From: Corallococcus interemptor
GTDB taxonomy: Bacteria; Myxococcota; Myxococcia; Myxococcales; Myxococcaceae
Length of the DNA stretch: 41,522 nucleotides
Assembly: GCF_003668875.1 (NCBI RefSeq)
Contig: NZ_RAWM01000076.1
Coordinates: forward strand, 1 to 41,522
Reading direction: 5' to 3'
In this document: positions 30,859-39,993 of the stretch, one piece after another
Position numbering within the stretch: position 1 is the stretch's first letter
How the letters are laid out: each line of letters opens with the position of its first letter
The notes under the pieces: model-generated
Database searches by the model: none
What the model saw: only the letters and a program-made list of their open reading frames with translations
Told to the model about the DNA's origin: nothing
Translations under genes and position numbers: made by a program

Positions 30859-31608
30859 ATGGAACCGGCGCTGGACGTCGAGGGCCTGGAGAAGACGTAC
30901 GGCGCGGTACAGGCGGTGAAAGGCCTGTCCTTCCAGGTGGCGCCGGGCGAGGTGCTGGGCCTGGTGGGCCCCAACGGCGCGGGCAAGACGTCCACGCTCC
31001 GGTGCCTGGCCGGCATCCTCCCGCCGTCCTCCGGGCGCGTGCGCGTGGCGGGCTTCGACGTGGCCGAAGCTCCAGTGGAGGCGAAGCGCCACCTGGCCTT
31101 CCTCCCGGACGAGCCGCGCTTCTTCGAGTACCTCACCGTCTGGGAGCACCTGAACTTCACCGCGCGCCTCTACGGCGTGGAGGACTGGGAGGAGCGGGGC
31201 CGCGCGCTCCTGGAGGAGATGGAGCTCACGGGCCGGGAGAAGTCACTGCCGGGCGAGCTGTCGCGGGGCATGAAGCAGAAGCTGTCCATCGCGTGCGGCT
31301 TCCTGCACCAGCCCCGGCTCATCCTCCTGGATGAACCACTGACGGGGTTGGATCCGCTGGGCATCCGCCGCATGAAGGCGTCCCTGCGCCGCCGCGCGGA
31401 GGAGGGCACGGCGCTGGTGCTGTCGTCGCACCTGCTGCCGCTGGTGGAGGAGCTGTGCCACCGGCTGCTCGTCATCGCCGGAGGTCGCGCGGTGGCGCTG
31501 GGTTCGCTGCCGGAGATCCGCGAGCAGATGGCGGGCGCGGCCGGGGACGGCGCCTCGCTGGAGGAGCTGTTCGTGCGCATCACCAGCGCGGCGTCGGAAC
31601 AGGCGTGA
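30859..31608 (+). CDS. ABC transporter ATP-binding protein
   Basis: This 249-residue ATPase has Walker A GPNGAGKT (37-44), signature LSRGMKQKLSIA, Walker B ILLDEPLTGLD and an H-loop in LVLSSHLLP. It is of the ABC-2/drug-export type. The stop overlaps the start of the permease by four bases (GTGA), so they form a pair. A gap of 27 bases follows the last cheY, so the pair may share its transcript. The exported substrate is unknown. Confidence 0.92.
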   Translation: MEPALDVEGLEKTYGAVQAVKGLSFQVAPGEVLGLVGPNGAGKTSTLRCLAGILPPSSGRVRVAGFDVAEAPVEAKRHLAFLPDEPRFFEYLTVWEHLNFTARLYGVEDWEERGRALLEEMELTGREKSLPGELSRGMKQKLSIACGFLHQPRLILLDEPLTGLDPLGIRRMKASLRRRAEEGTALVLSSHLLPLVEELCHRLLVIAGGRAVALGSLPEIREQMAGAAGDGASLEELFVRITSAASEQA

Positions 31609-33326
31609 GCTTTCCGGGCGCGGTGGCGTTCCTCTGGGTGAGGACGTGGCGCAACCGGGTGGTGCGCCAGGTGCAGCGGCTGAAGCGCCCGCGCTACCTG
31701 CTGGGCGCGCTGGTGGGGCTCGCGTACCTGTACTCGCTGGTGGGACGCAGCGTCTTCGTCCAGGGCACGGGCCGCGCGGTGTCCCCCAACGCGAGGCTGT
31801 TCGCGGAGTTCTCGCTGGAGATGTCGGTGCTGGGCACGCTGGTGACGGCGTGGGTGCTGGGCGCGGACCGGCCCGCGCTGACCTTCACGCAGACGGAGGT
31901 GCAGACCTTCTTCTCCGCGCCCGTCACGCGCAAGGCGCTCTTGCACTACAAGCTCCTGCGAGGCCTCCTGAGCGCGATGCTCGCGGCGCTGGCGGCGACG
32001 CTCTTCGTGGGGCGCTTCACCAGCCCGAGGCCAGAGCTCTTCTTCCTGGGCGCGTCGCTGGCCATGGGGACGCTGTACCTGCACGGCACCGCGGCGTCCT
32101 TCGTGCGCGCGTGGCTCGTGTCGCAGGGCCGCTGGGGCAGCGTGGTGCGCTGGGCGGTGGTGGCCGCGCTGTTCATCGCGGTGATGGGCACGCTCCTGTC
32201 CACGCTGCAAGAGCACCCGATGCCGGAGAACCTCTCCGCGCCCTTCGCCGTGCGCGAGTGGCTGCGTGAAGTGCTCAGCGCCCCTGGACCGCGCGCGGTG
32301 TTGTGGCCGGGCAGGGCGCTGGTGGCTCCAGCGATGGCACGAAGCTGGGAGGGCTTCCTGCGCTACCTGCCCGCGTCGCTGGCGCTGCTCGTGGCGCATT
32401 ACGCGTGGGTGCTGGCGGTGGAGGTGCCCTTCGAGGACTCGGCGGTGGCCGGGGCGGAGGCGCGGACGCGGCGGCGGGAGCAGCGGGCCGCGCGCTCCGG
32501 CAGGCTGCGCGTGGGCCGGGTGCCCTTCGTGTTGAAGGCCCGGGGGCGTCCGGAGGTGGCGCTCCTGTGGAAGAACCTCATCGCGCGCAGGCGCATGGGC
32601 AGCGGGCTGGTGATGCTGCTGGCCTTCGGGGTGCTGGGCGCCGTGTTCGCGCTGGTGATGGGGGACACGCGGCTGTTCTCCAACAGCCGTGAGTTCCTGG
32701 GGCCCATGGCCCTGATGGTCGCGCTGGCCATGGCCGTGATTGGCCCGAGCGCGTTCCGCACCGACCTGCGCATGGACCTGCCGAAGCTGGAGCTGTTGCG
32801 TGCGCTGCCGCTCACGGGCCGGCAGGTGGTGGGGGCGGAGCTGGCGGCCTCCGCGCTGACGCTGGGCGTGGCGCAGTGGGTGATGCTGCTCGTGGCGCTG
32901 GTGCTGGGCGTGGGCCGGGACGACGTGACGCTCGCGCCGTGGTCCACGCCGGTGGTGCTGGGCCTCATGCCCGTCCTGCCGGCGCTGGGGCTGGCGGGGC
33001 TGTTCGTTCAGAACGCGGCGGTGGTGCTGTTGCCTGCGTGGATTCCGGCGGACTCGGAGCGGGCGCGCGGCGTGGAGGCGCTGGGCCAGCGGCTGCTCAC
33101 GCTGGTGGGCACGCTGGTGGTGACGTTCCTGGGACTGTTGCCCGCGGCGGTGGTGGCCCTCCTCGTGGGCTATCCGCTGTTCACTGTCATGGGCCGCTGG
33201 GCGGTTCCACTCGCGGGGCTGGCGGCGGCGGGGGCACTCTTCGCGGAGGTGGCGCTGGGCGTCGCCGTCCTGGGCCGCGCCTTCGAGCGGCTGGACGTGT
33301 CGGAAGAACAGTCGAACGAAGCGTGA
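31605..33326 (+). CDS. ABC exporter permease, ABC-2-like
   Basis: This 573-residue inner-membrane protein has about ten or more hydrophobic segments, for example YLLGALVGLAYLYSLVG, VLGTLVTAWVLG, LVMLLAFGVLGAVFALVM and LVTLVGTLVVTFLG-type stretches. A cytoplasmic loop has the motif FFSAPVTRKALLHYKLLR, seen in large ABC-2 exporter subunits. The GTG start overlaps the ATPase stop. A basic loop with RTRRREQRAARSGRL divides the two halves. It is probably half of an export machine; the substrate cannot be read. Confidence 0.85.
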   Translation: MSFPGAVAFLWVRTWRNRVVRQVQRLKRPRYLLGALVGLAYLYSLVGRSVFVQGTGRAVSPNARLFAEFSLEMSVLGTLVTAWVLGADRPALTFTQTEVQTFFSAPVTRKALLHYKLLRGLLSAMLAALAATLFVGRFTSPRPELFFLGASLAMGTLYLHGTAASFVRAWLVSQGRWGSVVRWAVVAALFIAVMGTLLSTLQEHPMPENLSAPFAVREWLREVLSAPGPRAVLWPGRALVAPAMARSWEGFLRYLPASLALLVAHYAWVLAVEVPFEDSAVAGAEARTRRREQRAARSGRLRVGRVPFVLKARGRPEVALLWKNLIARRRMGSGLVMLLAFGVLGAVFALVMGDTRLFSNSREFLGPMALMVALAMAVIGPSAFRTDLRMDLPKLELLRALPLTGRQVVGAELAASALTLGVAQWVMLLVALVLGVGRDDVTLAPWSTPVVLGLMPVLPALGLAGLFVQNAAVVLLPAWIPADSERARGVEALGQRLLTLVGTLVVTFLGLLPAAVVALLVGYPLFTVMGRWAVPLAGLAAAGALFAEVALGVAVLGRAFERLDVSEEQSNEA

Positions 33327-33351
33327 AAGCGCGCACGAGGGGAGCACCGCC

Positions 33352-34245
33352 ATGAAGGTCGGTTTCATCGGGTTGGGGAACATGGGCACGCCAATGGCGT
33401 CGAACCTGGCCGGCGCGGGCCATGAGCTCGTCGTCTGGAACCGCACCGCGTCCAAGGCGGATCCGCTGAAGCAGCAGGGCGCGCGCGTGGCGAAGACGCC
33501 CGCCGAGGCCGCCCGCGACGCGGAGGTCGTCTTCTCCATGCTCGCGGATGACCACGCCGCGGAAGAGGCCGTGCTGGGCAGGGACGGCGTCCTCAGCGCC
33601 CTGCCGAAGAACGCCATCCACGTCTCCTCCAGCACCATCTCCGTCGCGCTGTCGGAGCGCCTGACGAAGGCGCACGCGGACGCGGGCCAGGGCTACGTCT
33701 CCGCCCCCGTCTTCGGCCGGCCCGAGGCCGCCGCGGGCAAGCAGCTCTGGGTCGTCGCCGCGGGCCCGAAGGCGCAGGTGGAGAAGGTGCGTCCGCTGCT
33801 CACGGCGCTGGGGCGCGGCCTCACGGAATTGGGGGAGCGGCCCGCCGCCGCGAACACGGTGAAGCTGTCCGGCAACTTCCTCATCGCGTCGATGATGGAG
33901 GCCCTGTCGGAGTCCTTCGCGCTCGCGGAGAAGTGCGGCGTGGAGCGCGCCGCGTTCCTGGACGTCTTCAAGTCCGTCTTCGCCAAGGCGCCCATCTTCG
34001 AGAACTACGCGGGCGCCATCGCGAAGGGCCAGTACACGCCCGCTGGCTTCGCCCTGCGCCTGGGCCTCAAGGACGTGTCCCTGGCGCTGGAAGCGGGGAG
34101 GGCCGCCGAAGTGCCCCTCCCGCTGGCCAGCCTGCTGCGCGACCACTTCCTCACCGGCGTCGCCCAGGGCCGGGGTGACGAGGACTGGTCCGCGCTCGGC
34201 GCGCTCGCCCAGGAGCGCGCCGGCATCAAGAAGAAGCAGGGCTGA
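33352..34245 (+). CDS. NAD(P)-dependent beta-hydroxyacid dehydrogenase family protein
   Basis: This 297-residue protein begins MKVGFIGLGNMGTPMASNLA, the NAD(P)-binding motif GLGNMG of the 3-hydroxyisobutyrate dehydrogenase/GarR/Gnd family. The substrate-site motif SSSTISVALSERL (about 92-104) and K171 with N175 in KLSGNF (the family's catalytic Lys) are present. It could act on 3-hydroxyisobutyrate, tartronate semialdehyde or a short aldehyde; the substrate is not evident. GGGGAG precedes the ATG. Its stop is only five bases from the convergent asnS stop. Confidence 0.88.
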   Translation: MKVGFIGLGNMGTPMASNLAGAGHELVVWNRTASKADPLKQQGARVAKTPAEAARDAEVVFSMLADDHAAEEAVLGRDGVLSALPKNAIHVSSSTISVALSERLTKAHADAGQGYVSAPVFGRPEAAAGKQLWVVAAGPKAQVEKVRPLLTALGRGLTELGERPAAANTVKLSGNFLIASMMEALSESFALAEKCGVERAAFLDVFKSVFAKAPIFENYAGAIAKGQYTPAGFALRLGLKDVSLALEAGRAAEVPLPLASLLRDHFLTGVAQGRGDEDWSALGALAQERAGIKKKQG

Positions 34246-34250
34246 GCGGA

Positions 34251-35651
<1,401 letters not shown>

Positions 35652-35684
35652 GGTGCTCTCCCTCATGCTCCAGACCGGGAAGGC

Positions 35685-35713
35685 GAGTTAGTCGTGCCCG
35701 GGCCCGAGGGCAA
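35685..35713 (-). promoter_or_regulatory. Candidate asnS promoter
   Basis: The minus strand reads TTGCCC, 17 bases and TAACTC. The -35 matches four of six. The start of transcription would lie about 27 bases before the asnS ATG. The -35 overlaps the left arm of the 10-bp inverted repeat at 35701-35746. Confidence 0.35.
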
Positions 35714-35746
35714 GCACCGTCAGCGTCCCCCTCCTTCCCTCGGGCC
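35701..35746. repeat. Perfect 10-bp inverted repeat between asnS and leuS
   Basis: GGCCCGAGGG (35701-35710) and CCCTCGGGCC (35737-35746) are perfect inverted copies with 26 bases between. They lie in the divergent promoter region of two tRNA synthetase genes. This could be an operator, a shared terminator-like leader, or chance. Confidence 0.4.
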
Positions 35747-35844
35747 GCCAGGTCAGGGACTCCGGGGTGCCAGCCGTCCAGGCTTCCGACGCGCCAAGAC
35801 TTGTTGCCCGCGTGTCCTACCTCCCGCTAAGAGTCTGAAAAGCC

Positions 35845-38346
35845 ATGGCGATGAACGAGCGTTACGAGCCGCAGTCGATTGAAGGAAAGTGGCAGACCCG
35901 TTGGGAGCAGGAGGGCCTCTTCCGGGCAGGCAGACGCCCGGATGCCCCCAAGAAGTACGTCCTGGAGATGCTGCCGTACCCCAGCGGTCAGATGCACATG
36001 GGGCACGTGCGCAACTACCTCATCGGGGACGTCTACGCGCGCTACTACCAGATGCGCGGCTTCGACGTGCTGCACCCCATGGGCTGGGACGCCTTCGGCC
36101 TGCCGGCGGAGAACGCGGCCATCAAGGACGGAGTCCACCCGGCCATCCGCACCCGCGAGAACATCGAGTCGTTCAAGGCGGAGATCAAGACGCTCGGCTA
36201 CAGCTACGACTGGACGCGCGAGGTCAACACCAGCCAGCCGGAGTACTACCGCTGGAACCAGTGGTTCTTCCTCCAGATGCTGGAGCGCGGGCTCGTCTAT
36301 CGCCGCTTCAGCAAGGTGAACTGGTGTACCGGCTGCCACACCGTCATCGCCAACGAGCAGGTGAAGGACGGCCGCTGCGAGCGCTGCAGCTCCGAGGTGC
36401 AGGACAAGGAGATGCCCGAGTGGGCGTTCCGCATCACGAAGTACTCGCAGGACCTGCTCGACGCGCTCGACACGCTCAAGGCCTGGCCGGACAGCATCAC
36501 CACTCGTCAGCGCGACTGGATTGGCCGCTCCGACGGCGCGGAGGTGGACTTCCGCGTCCAGGGGCATGACGCCACCCTGCGCGTCTTCACCACCCGCGTG
36601 GACACGCTCTTTGGCTGCACCTACGTGGTGCTCGCGCCGGACCACAAGCTCGTGGCCCAGGTGACGACGGCGGACCGCCGCGCGGACGTGGACGCGTTCG
36701 TGAAGAAGATGGCCGCCCAGAGCAAGACGGAGCGCCTGGGCGAGGACGCGGAGAAGGAGGGCATCTTCACCGGCGGCCACGCGCTCAACCCGGTGACGGG
36801 CCAGCCGGTGCCCATCTGGATCGCCAACTTCGTGGTGAGCGACTACGGCACCGGCGCGGTGATGAGCGTGCCGGCGCACGACGCGCGCGACTTCGCCTTC
36901 GCGCGCAAGTATTCGCTGCCCGTGCGCGTGGTCATCCAGCCTGTGTCCGGCGACAAGCTGGGCGCGGGTGAGACGCTCGACAAGGCGTACACGGACGACG
37001 GCGTGCTCGTGGACTCCGGGGACTTCAGCGGCATGCCTTCGGCCGAAGTGCGGGTGAAGCTGGCCGCGAAGCTGGAGGCGCAGGGGCAGGGCAAGGCCAC
37101 GGTGACGTACCGCCAGCGGGACTGGGGCTTCAGCCGCCAGCGCTACTGGGGCACGCCCATCCCCATCGTCTACTGCGAGAAGTGCGACCCCGAGCACAAG
37201 GGGCTCCCCGTTCCGTTGGATCAGCTCCCGGTGCGGCTGCCGGACATCGACACGCAGGCGGTGCTCACCGGCCGAGGCGAGCCGCCGCTCGCGAAGGTCG
37301 CGTCCTTCATCAACACGACCTGCCCCAAGTGCGGCGGTCCCGCGCGCCGGGAGGCGGAGACGATGGACACCTTCGTCGACTCCTGCTGGTACTTCGCGCG
37401 CTACCTGTCGCCGAAGTACGACGCGGCGCCCTTCGACCCGAAGGAGGCGAAGCACTGGCTCCCGGTGGACATCTACGTCGGCGGCCCCGAGCACGGCGTG
37501 ATGCACCTGCTCTACTTCCGCTTCTGGACCCGGGTGATGAAGCTCCTCGGGCTGTCCCCGGTGGACGAGCCCGTCACGCGGCTCATCACCCAGGGCATCG
37601 TCAACGGCGCGGACGGCCGGAAGATGGGCAAGCGCTACGGCAACGGCGTGGCGCCCAACACCATCGTGGCGAAGTACGGCGCGGACACCGCGCGCACCTA
37701 CGTGCTCTTCGCGGGCCCGCCGGAGCGCGACTTCGACTGGTCCCACGAGCAGGTGGAGGGCGTGTTCCGCTTCCTCAAGCGCGTGTGGACGCTGGCCGCC
37801 ACGCACCACGCCGTCGCCGCGGACGCGACGTACTCGGGCCCCTACGAGGGCAAGGCGCTGGAGACGCGCCGCGCGGCGCACAAGTGCGTCAAGCGCGTGA
37901 CGGAGGCCATCGAGCGCCTTTCCTTCAACACCGCCGTCGCCGGCGTCATGGAGTGCGTGAACGCGCTCTACGCGGTGGGCACGCCGGAGACGCCCGCGGA
38001 GAAGGCCGCGATGGGCGAGGCGGTGCGGCTGCTCGCGCGCATCCTCACCCCCCTCGCGCCGCACATCGCGGACGAGCTGGCGGAGGCCTACGGCGCGAAG
38101 GCGTCCACCGTCACGGAGGCCTGGCCGGAGTTCGACCCGGCGCTCGTGGTGGACGACGTGATTCCGTACGCCGTGCAGGTGAACGGCAAGCTGCGCGCGG
38201 AGGTGCGCGTGGCGGCGGACGCGGACGAGGCGGCGGTGCGCGCGGCGGCGGAGGCGGACGACAAGGTGAAGGCCGCGCTCGAGGGCAAGACGCTGCGCAA
38301 GTTCGTCTTCGTCCCCAAGCGGCTGGTGAACTTCGTCGTCGGCTGA
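35845..38346 (+). CDS. leuS: Leucyl-tRNA synthetase
   Basis: This 833-residue class I tRNA synthetase charges tRNA-Leu. The HIGH-like motif is HMGH (51-54) in PYPSGQMHMGHVRN. The editing domain (CP1) has TTRVDTLFGCTYVVLAPDH and SVPAHDARDFAFA, with the aspartate that selects for misacylated products. The KMSKS loop is changed to KMGKR (593-597). The length and other motifs are normal. No strong Shine-Dalgarno sequence lies before the ATG at 35845. It opens leuS-zinc-ribbon-lptE; leuS-lptE adjacency is common in proteobacteria. Confidence 0.96.
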   Translation: MAMNERYEPQSIEGKWQTRWEQEGLFRAGRRPDAPKKYVLEMLPYPSGQMHMGHVRNYLIGDVYARYYQMRGFDVLHPMGWDAFGLPAENAAIKDGVHPAIRTRENIESFKAEIKTLGYSYDWTREVNTSQPEYYRWNQWFFLQMLERGLVYRRFSKVNWCTGCHTVIANEQVKDGRCERCSSEVQDKEMPEWAFRITKYSQDLLDALDTLKAWPDSITTRQRDWIGRSDGAEVDFRVQGHDATLRVFTTRVDTLFGCTYVVLAPDHKLVAQVTTADRRADVDAFVKKMAAQSKTERLGEDAEKEGIFTGGHALNPVTGQPVPIWIANFVVSDYGTGAVMSVPAHDARDFAFARKYSLPVRVVIQPVSGDKLGAGETLDKAYTDDGVLVDSGDFSGMPSAEVRVKLAAKLEAQGQGKATVTYRQRDWGFSRQRYWGTPIPIVYCEKCDPEHKGLPVPLDQLPVRLPDIDTQAVLTGRGEPPLAKVASFINTTCPKCGGPARREAETMDTFVDSCWYFARYLSPKYDAAPFDPKEAKHWLPVDIYVGGPEHGVMHLLYFRFWTRVMKLLGLSPVDEPVTRLITQGIVNGADGRKMGKRYGNGVAPNTIVAKYGADTARTYVLFAGPPERDFDWSHEQVEGVFRFLKRVWTLAATHHAVAADATYSGPYEGKALETRRAAHKCVKRVTEAIERLSFNTAVAGVMECVNALYAVGTPETPAEKAAMGEAVRLLARILTPLAPHIADELAEAYGAKASTVTEAWPEFDPALVVDDVIPYAVQVNGKLRAEVRVAADADEAAVRAAAEADDKVKAALEGKTLRKFVFVPKRLVNFVVG

Positions 38347-38368
38347 CAGCCGGGAAGAGGGAGGGGCG

Positions 38369-38956
38369 GTGCCCGCGGAAGTGCTCGTCATGTGCTCCGC
38401 CTGCGGGCGCCCCCAGTCGGCGGCCCGGCGCCGCTGTGCCTTCTGCAACGCGGAGCTGCCGGAGGCGCCCCTGCCGTCCCGGTCTTCTCCAGGGACGCCC
38501 GTGCCATCGTCGCCGGGCTTCTCACCGCTGGCGCTGGAGCTGGGCAACCGGCGCGCCCTGGCCGTGAACGGCGAGCAGCTGTCGTTCCAGGGGCGCCCGG
38601 GCGGAGGCCCGACGCTCGACGTGCCCTGGGCGCGCGTGCGGCGGCTGGAGTGGCGCACGCGGCCCTATTTCGAAGCGCTGGGGCTGCTCGCCTTCACCGC
38701 GCTGGGCCTCCTCTGGGCGCCCACGCAGGCCGTGCGGCTCCTGGCCCTCGTGGCCGGCGTCATCGGCCTGGGGCTCGCGGCGCTGTACCGCCACCACGGG
38801 CTCACGCTGGAGCTGGATGATGGCACGCGGATGCAGTGGCCCCTGGGCATGGCGCTGAAGGGCTCCGCCCGGGAGCGAGGGCTCGAAGCGGCCCGCGCCA
38901 CGCTGGCGGACGCAGGACGCATGCGCGGCGTACCGGTGGCCGGCTCCGACGCTTGA
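38369..38956 (+). CDS. Zinc-ribbon membrane protein
   Basis: This 195-residue protein has an N-terminal zinc ribbon (C9, C12, C23, C26 in VMCSACGRPQ and RRRCAFCN), a proline/serine-rich linker and, from about 100, two close hydrophobic helices (FEALGLLAFTALGLLWA and RLLALVAGVIGLGLAALY). The C-terminal half then has a cytoplasmic-looking EL-D-DGTRMQWPLGMAL stretch. It is not recognised. The start is GTG at 38369, with AGGGAGGGG upstream. It sits between leuS and lptE, 22 bases after leuS, so it may be co-expressed in the envelope pathway. Confidence 0.75.
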   Translation: MPAEVLVMCSACGRPQSAARRRCAFCNAELPEAPLPSRSSPGTPVPSSPGFSPLALELGNRRALAVNGEQLSFQGRPGGGPTLDVPWARVRRLEWRTRPYFEALGLLAFTALGLLWAPTQAVRLLALVAGVIGLGLAALYRHHGLTLELDDGTRMQWPLGMALKGSARERGLEAARATLADAGRMRGVPVAGSDA

Positions 38957-38974
38957 CGGAGGATCGCGGCCGGG

Positions 38975-38980
38975 TAGGGT
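38975..38980 (+). promoter_or_regulatory. -10-like TAGGGT 8 bases before lptE start
   Basis: TAGGGT ends 8 bases before the lptE ATG, and no Shine-Dalgarno sequence lies between. It fits a leaderless start. No -35 was seen. Confidence 0.3.
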
Positions 38981-38988
38981 GCGCGCCC

Positions 38989-39510
38989 ATGCGGCCCTCC
39001 GGGAACGTGGTGCGGACAGGTGCGGTGAAGGCGTTCCGCTGGGGCGTGGCGGCGGTGGCGATGCTGGGCGCCGGGTGCGGCTACCGCTTCAGCCCGTGGG
39101 GCTCCGCGCTGCCAGAGGGCACGGGCCAGGTGTGCGCGCCCGTCTTCACCAACGAGACGCCGGAGCCCTCGCTGGAGAACCTCTTCACGCGCTACCTGCG
39201 CAACCAGCTGATTGAAGCGGGCCGGCTGGCCACCGCGCCGGGCTGCGACTCGACGATTGAAGGGGCGGTGCTCGGCATCTGGTCATCCCCGACCATCATC
39301 CCCAACAACTACCGCATCTCCACGACGGTGCGGCTGCGCCTCGTGAAGGAGGGGCGGCTGCTGTCGGAGACGGTGGTGTCGGGGACCGAGGACTACCTCC
39401 AGGGACGTGGCAACGTCCTGGAAGCAGAGGCCAACCGTCAGGCCGCGCTGGCGCGCCTGGCGGAGCTGCTCATGCGCGACGGATACGATCGGCTGGCCAG
39501 CACCTGGTGA
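38989..39510 (+). CDS. lptE: LPS-assembly lipoprotein LptE
   Basis: This 173-residue lipoprotein has a signal peptide with a positively charged start, then VAAVAMLGAGCGYRF, with C30 as the likely lipidated cysteine (box LGAGC, slightly off the usual L-x-G-C). The mature part is short, with CAPVFTNETPEPSLENLFTRYLRNQL and RISTTVRLRLVKEGRLLSETVV, as in LptE (RlpB), which plugs the LptD barrel. The genomic place after leuS supports this. The start at 38989 gives a proper signal peptide; a frame beginning earlier does not. Confidence 0.86.
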   Translation: MRPSGNVVRTGAVKAFRWGVAAVAMLGAGCGYRFSPWGSALPEGTGQVCAPVFTNETPEPSLENLFTRYLRNQLIEAGRLATAPGCDSTIEGAVLGIWSSPTIIPNNYRISTTVRLRLVKEGRLLSETVVSGTEDYLQGRGNVLEAEANRQAALARLAELLMRDGYDRLASTW

Positions 39511-39531
39511 GGACCGGGGAGCCCGGTCCTC
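39509..39531. terminator. Perfect 10-bp hairpin at the lptE/rpsT convergence
   Basis: GAGGACCGGG, loop GAG, and CCCGGTCCTC form a perfect 10-bp stem that begins within the lptE stop codon. It lies between two convergent genes, so it can end transcription from both sides. No T-tract is seen. Confidence 0.6.
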
Positions 39532-39556
39532 GACACGCGGTGGTGCTGCGGGACGA

Positions 39557-39823
39557 CTAGGCCTTCGCCTTCGCGGCGGCCTTGGCCAGCCGGGAGATGC
39601 GGCGCGCGGCGGTGCGCTTGTGCAGGACGCCCTTGCTGGCCGCCTTGTTGAGGGTCTTGGAAGCCGCCTTCAGCGCGTCCGTCGTCTTCGAACCGTCCTT
39701 GGAGGCAATGGCCTCGCGGGCGGACTTGACGGCGTCCTTCACGGTCGTCCGGACGTTCACGTTCCGGGCGCGGCGCTTCAGGGACTGGCGGTAACGCTTC
39801 TCTGCGGACTTGGTGTTCGCCAA
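39557..39823 (-). CDS. rpsT: 30S ribosomal protein S20
   Basis: This 88-residue, very basic helical ribosomal protein begins at TTG (M-A-N-T-K-S-A-E-K-R). The TTG start matches E. coli rpsT, where a UUG start is part of translational control. GGAG lies about eight bases upstream. Motifs are KRYRQSLKRRARNVNVRT and a lysine/alanine-rich C-terminus (RRISRLAKAAAKAKA). It lies opposite lptE, with convergent ends. Confidence 0.96.
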   Translation of the reverse strand: MANTKSAEKRYRQSLKRRARNVNVRTTVKDAVKSAREAIASKDGSKTTDALKAASKTLNKAASKGVLHKRTAARRISRLAKAAAKAKA

Positions 39824-39865
39824 GGAAATGCTCCAGCGGAAGGCAAGACAAGAAAAGAGGGGCCG

Positions 39866-39894
39866 TCCTTACTGCGACGACCCGGTTGCGTCAA
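39866..39894 (-). promoter_or_regulatory. Candidate rpsT promoter
   Basis: The minus strand reads TTGACG (five of six matches to the -35), a 17-base spacer and TAAGGA. Transcription would begin about 35 bases before the TTG start, leaving a leader that could be bound by S20. Confidence 0.45.
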
Positions 39895-39993
39895 GGCACG
39901 CGTGCGATCGCGATCAGGATTTCCGGTGTCGGAACCCCCGGGAGGCCTCCGGAATGCCCTCCGGAGCCCCCACCCGCGCCCATGGCGGAAGAA

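Noticed and set aside
35804-35833. TTGCCC-18-TAAGAG as a leuS promoter
   Set aside because: Spacing and -10 match are weak, and it would place the start only a few bases before the ATG with no other support.
35827-38658. A long open frame on the minus strand opposite leuS
   Set aside because: It has low-complexity arginine/valine/histidine sequence with no motif, while leuS has full synthetase signatures on the plus strand.
39945-39993. CCTCCGGA repeats downstream of mazG as a terminator
   Set aside because: They are self-palindromic short repeats with several competing pairings and no T-tract; the structure is not convincing.
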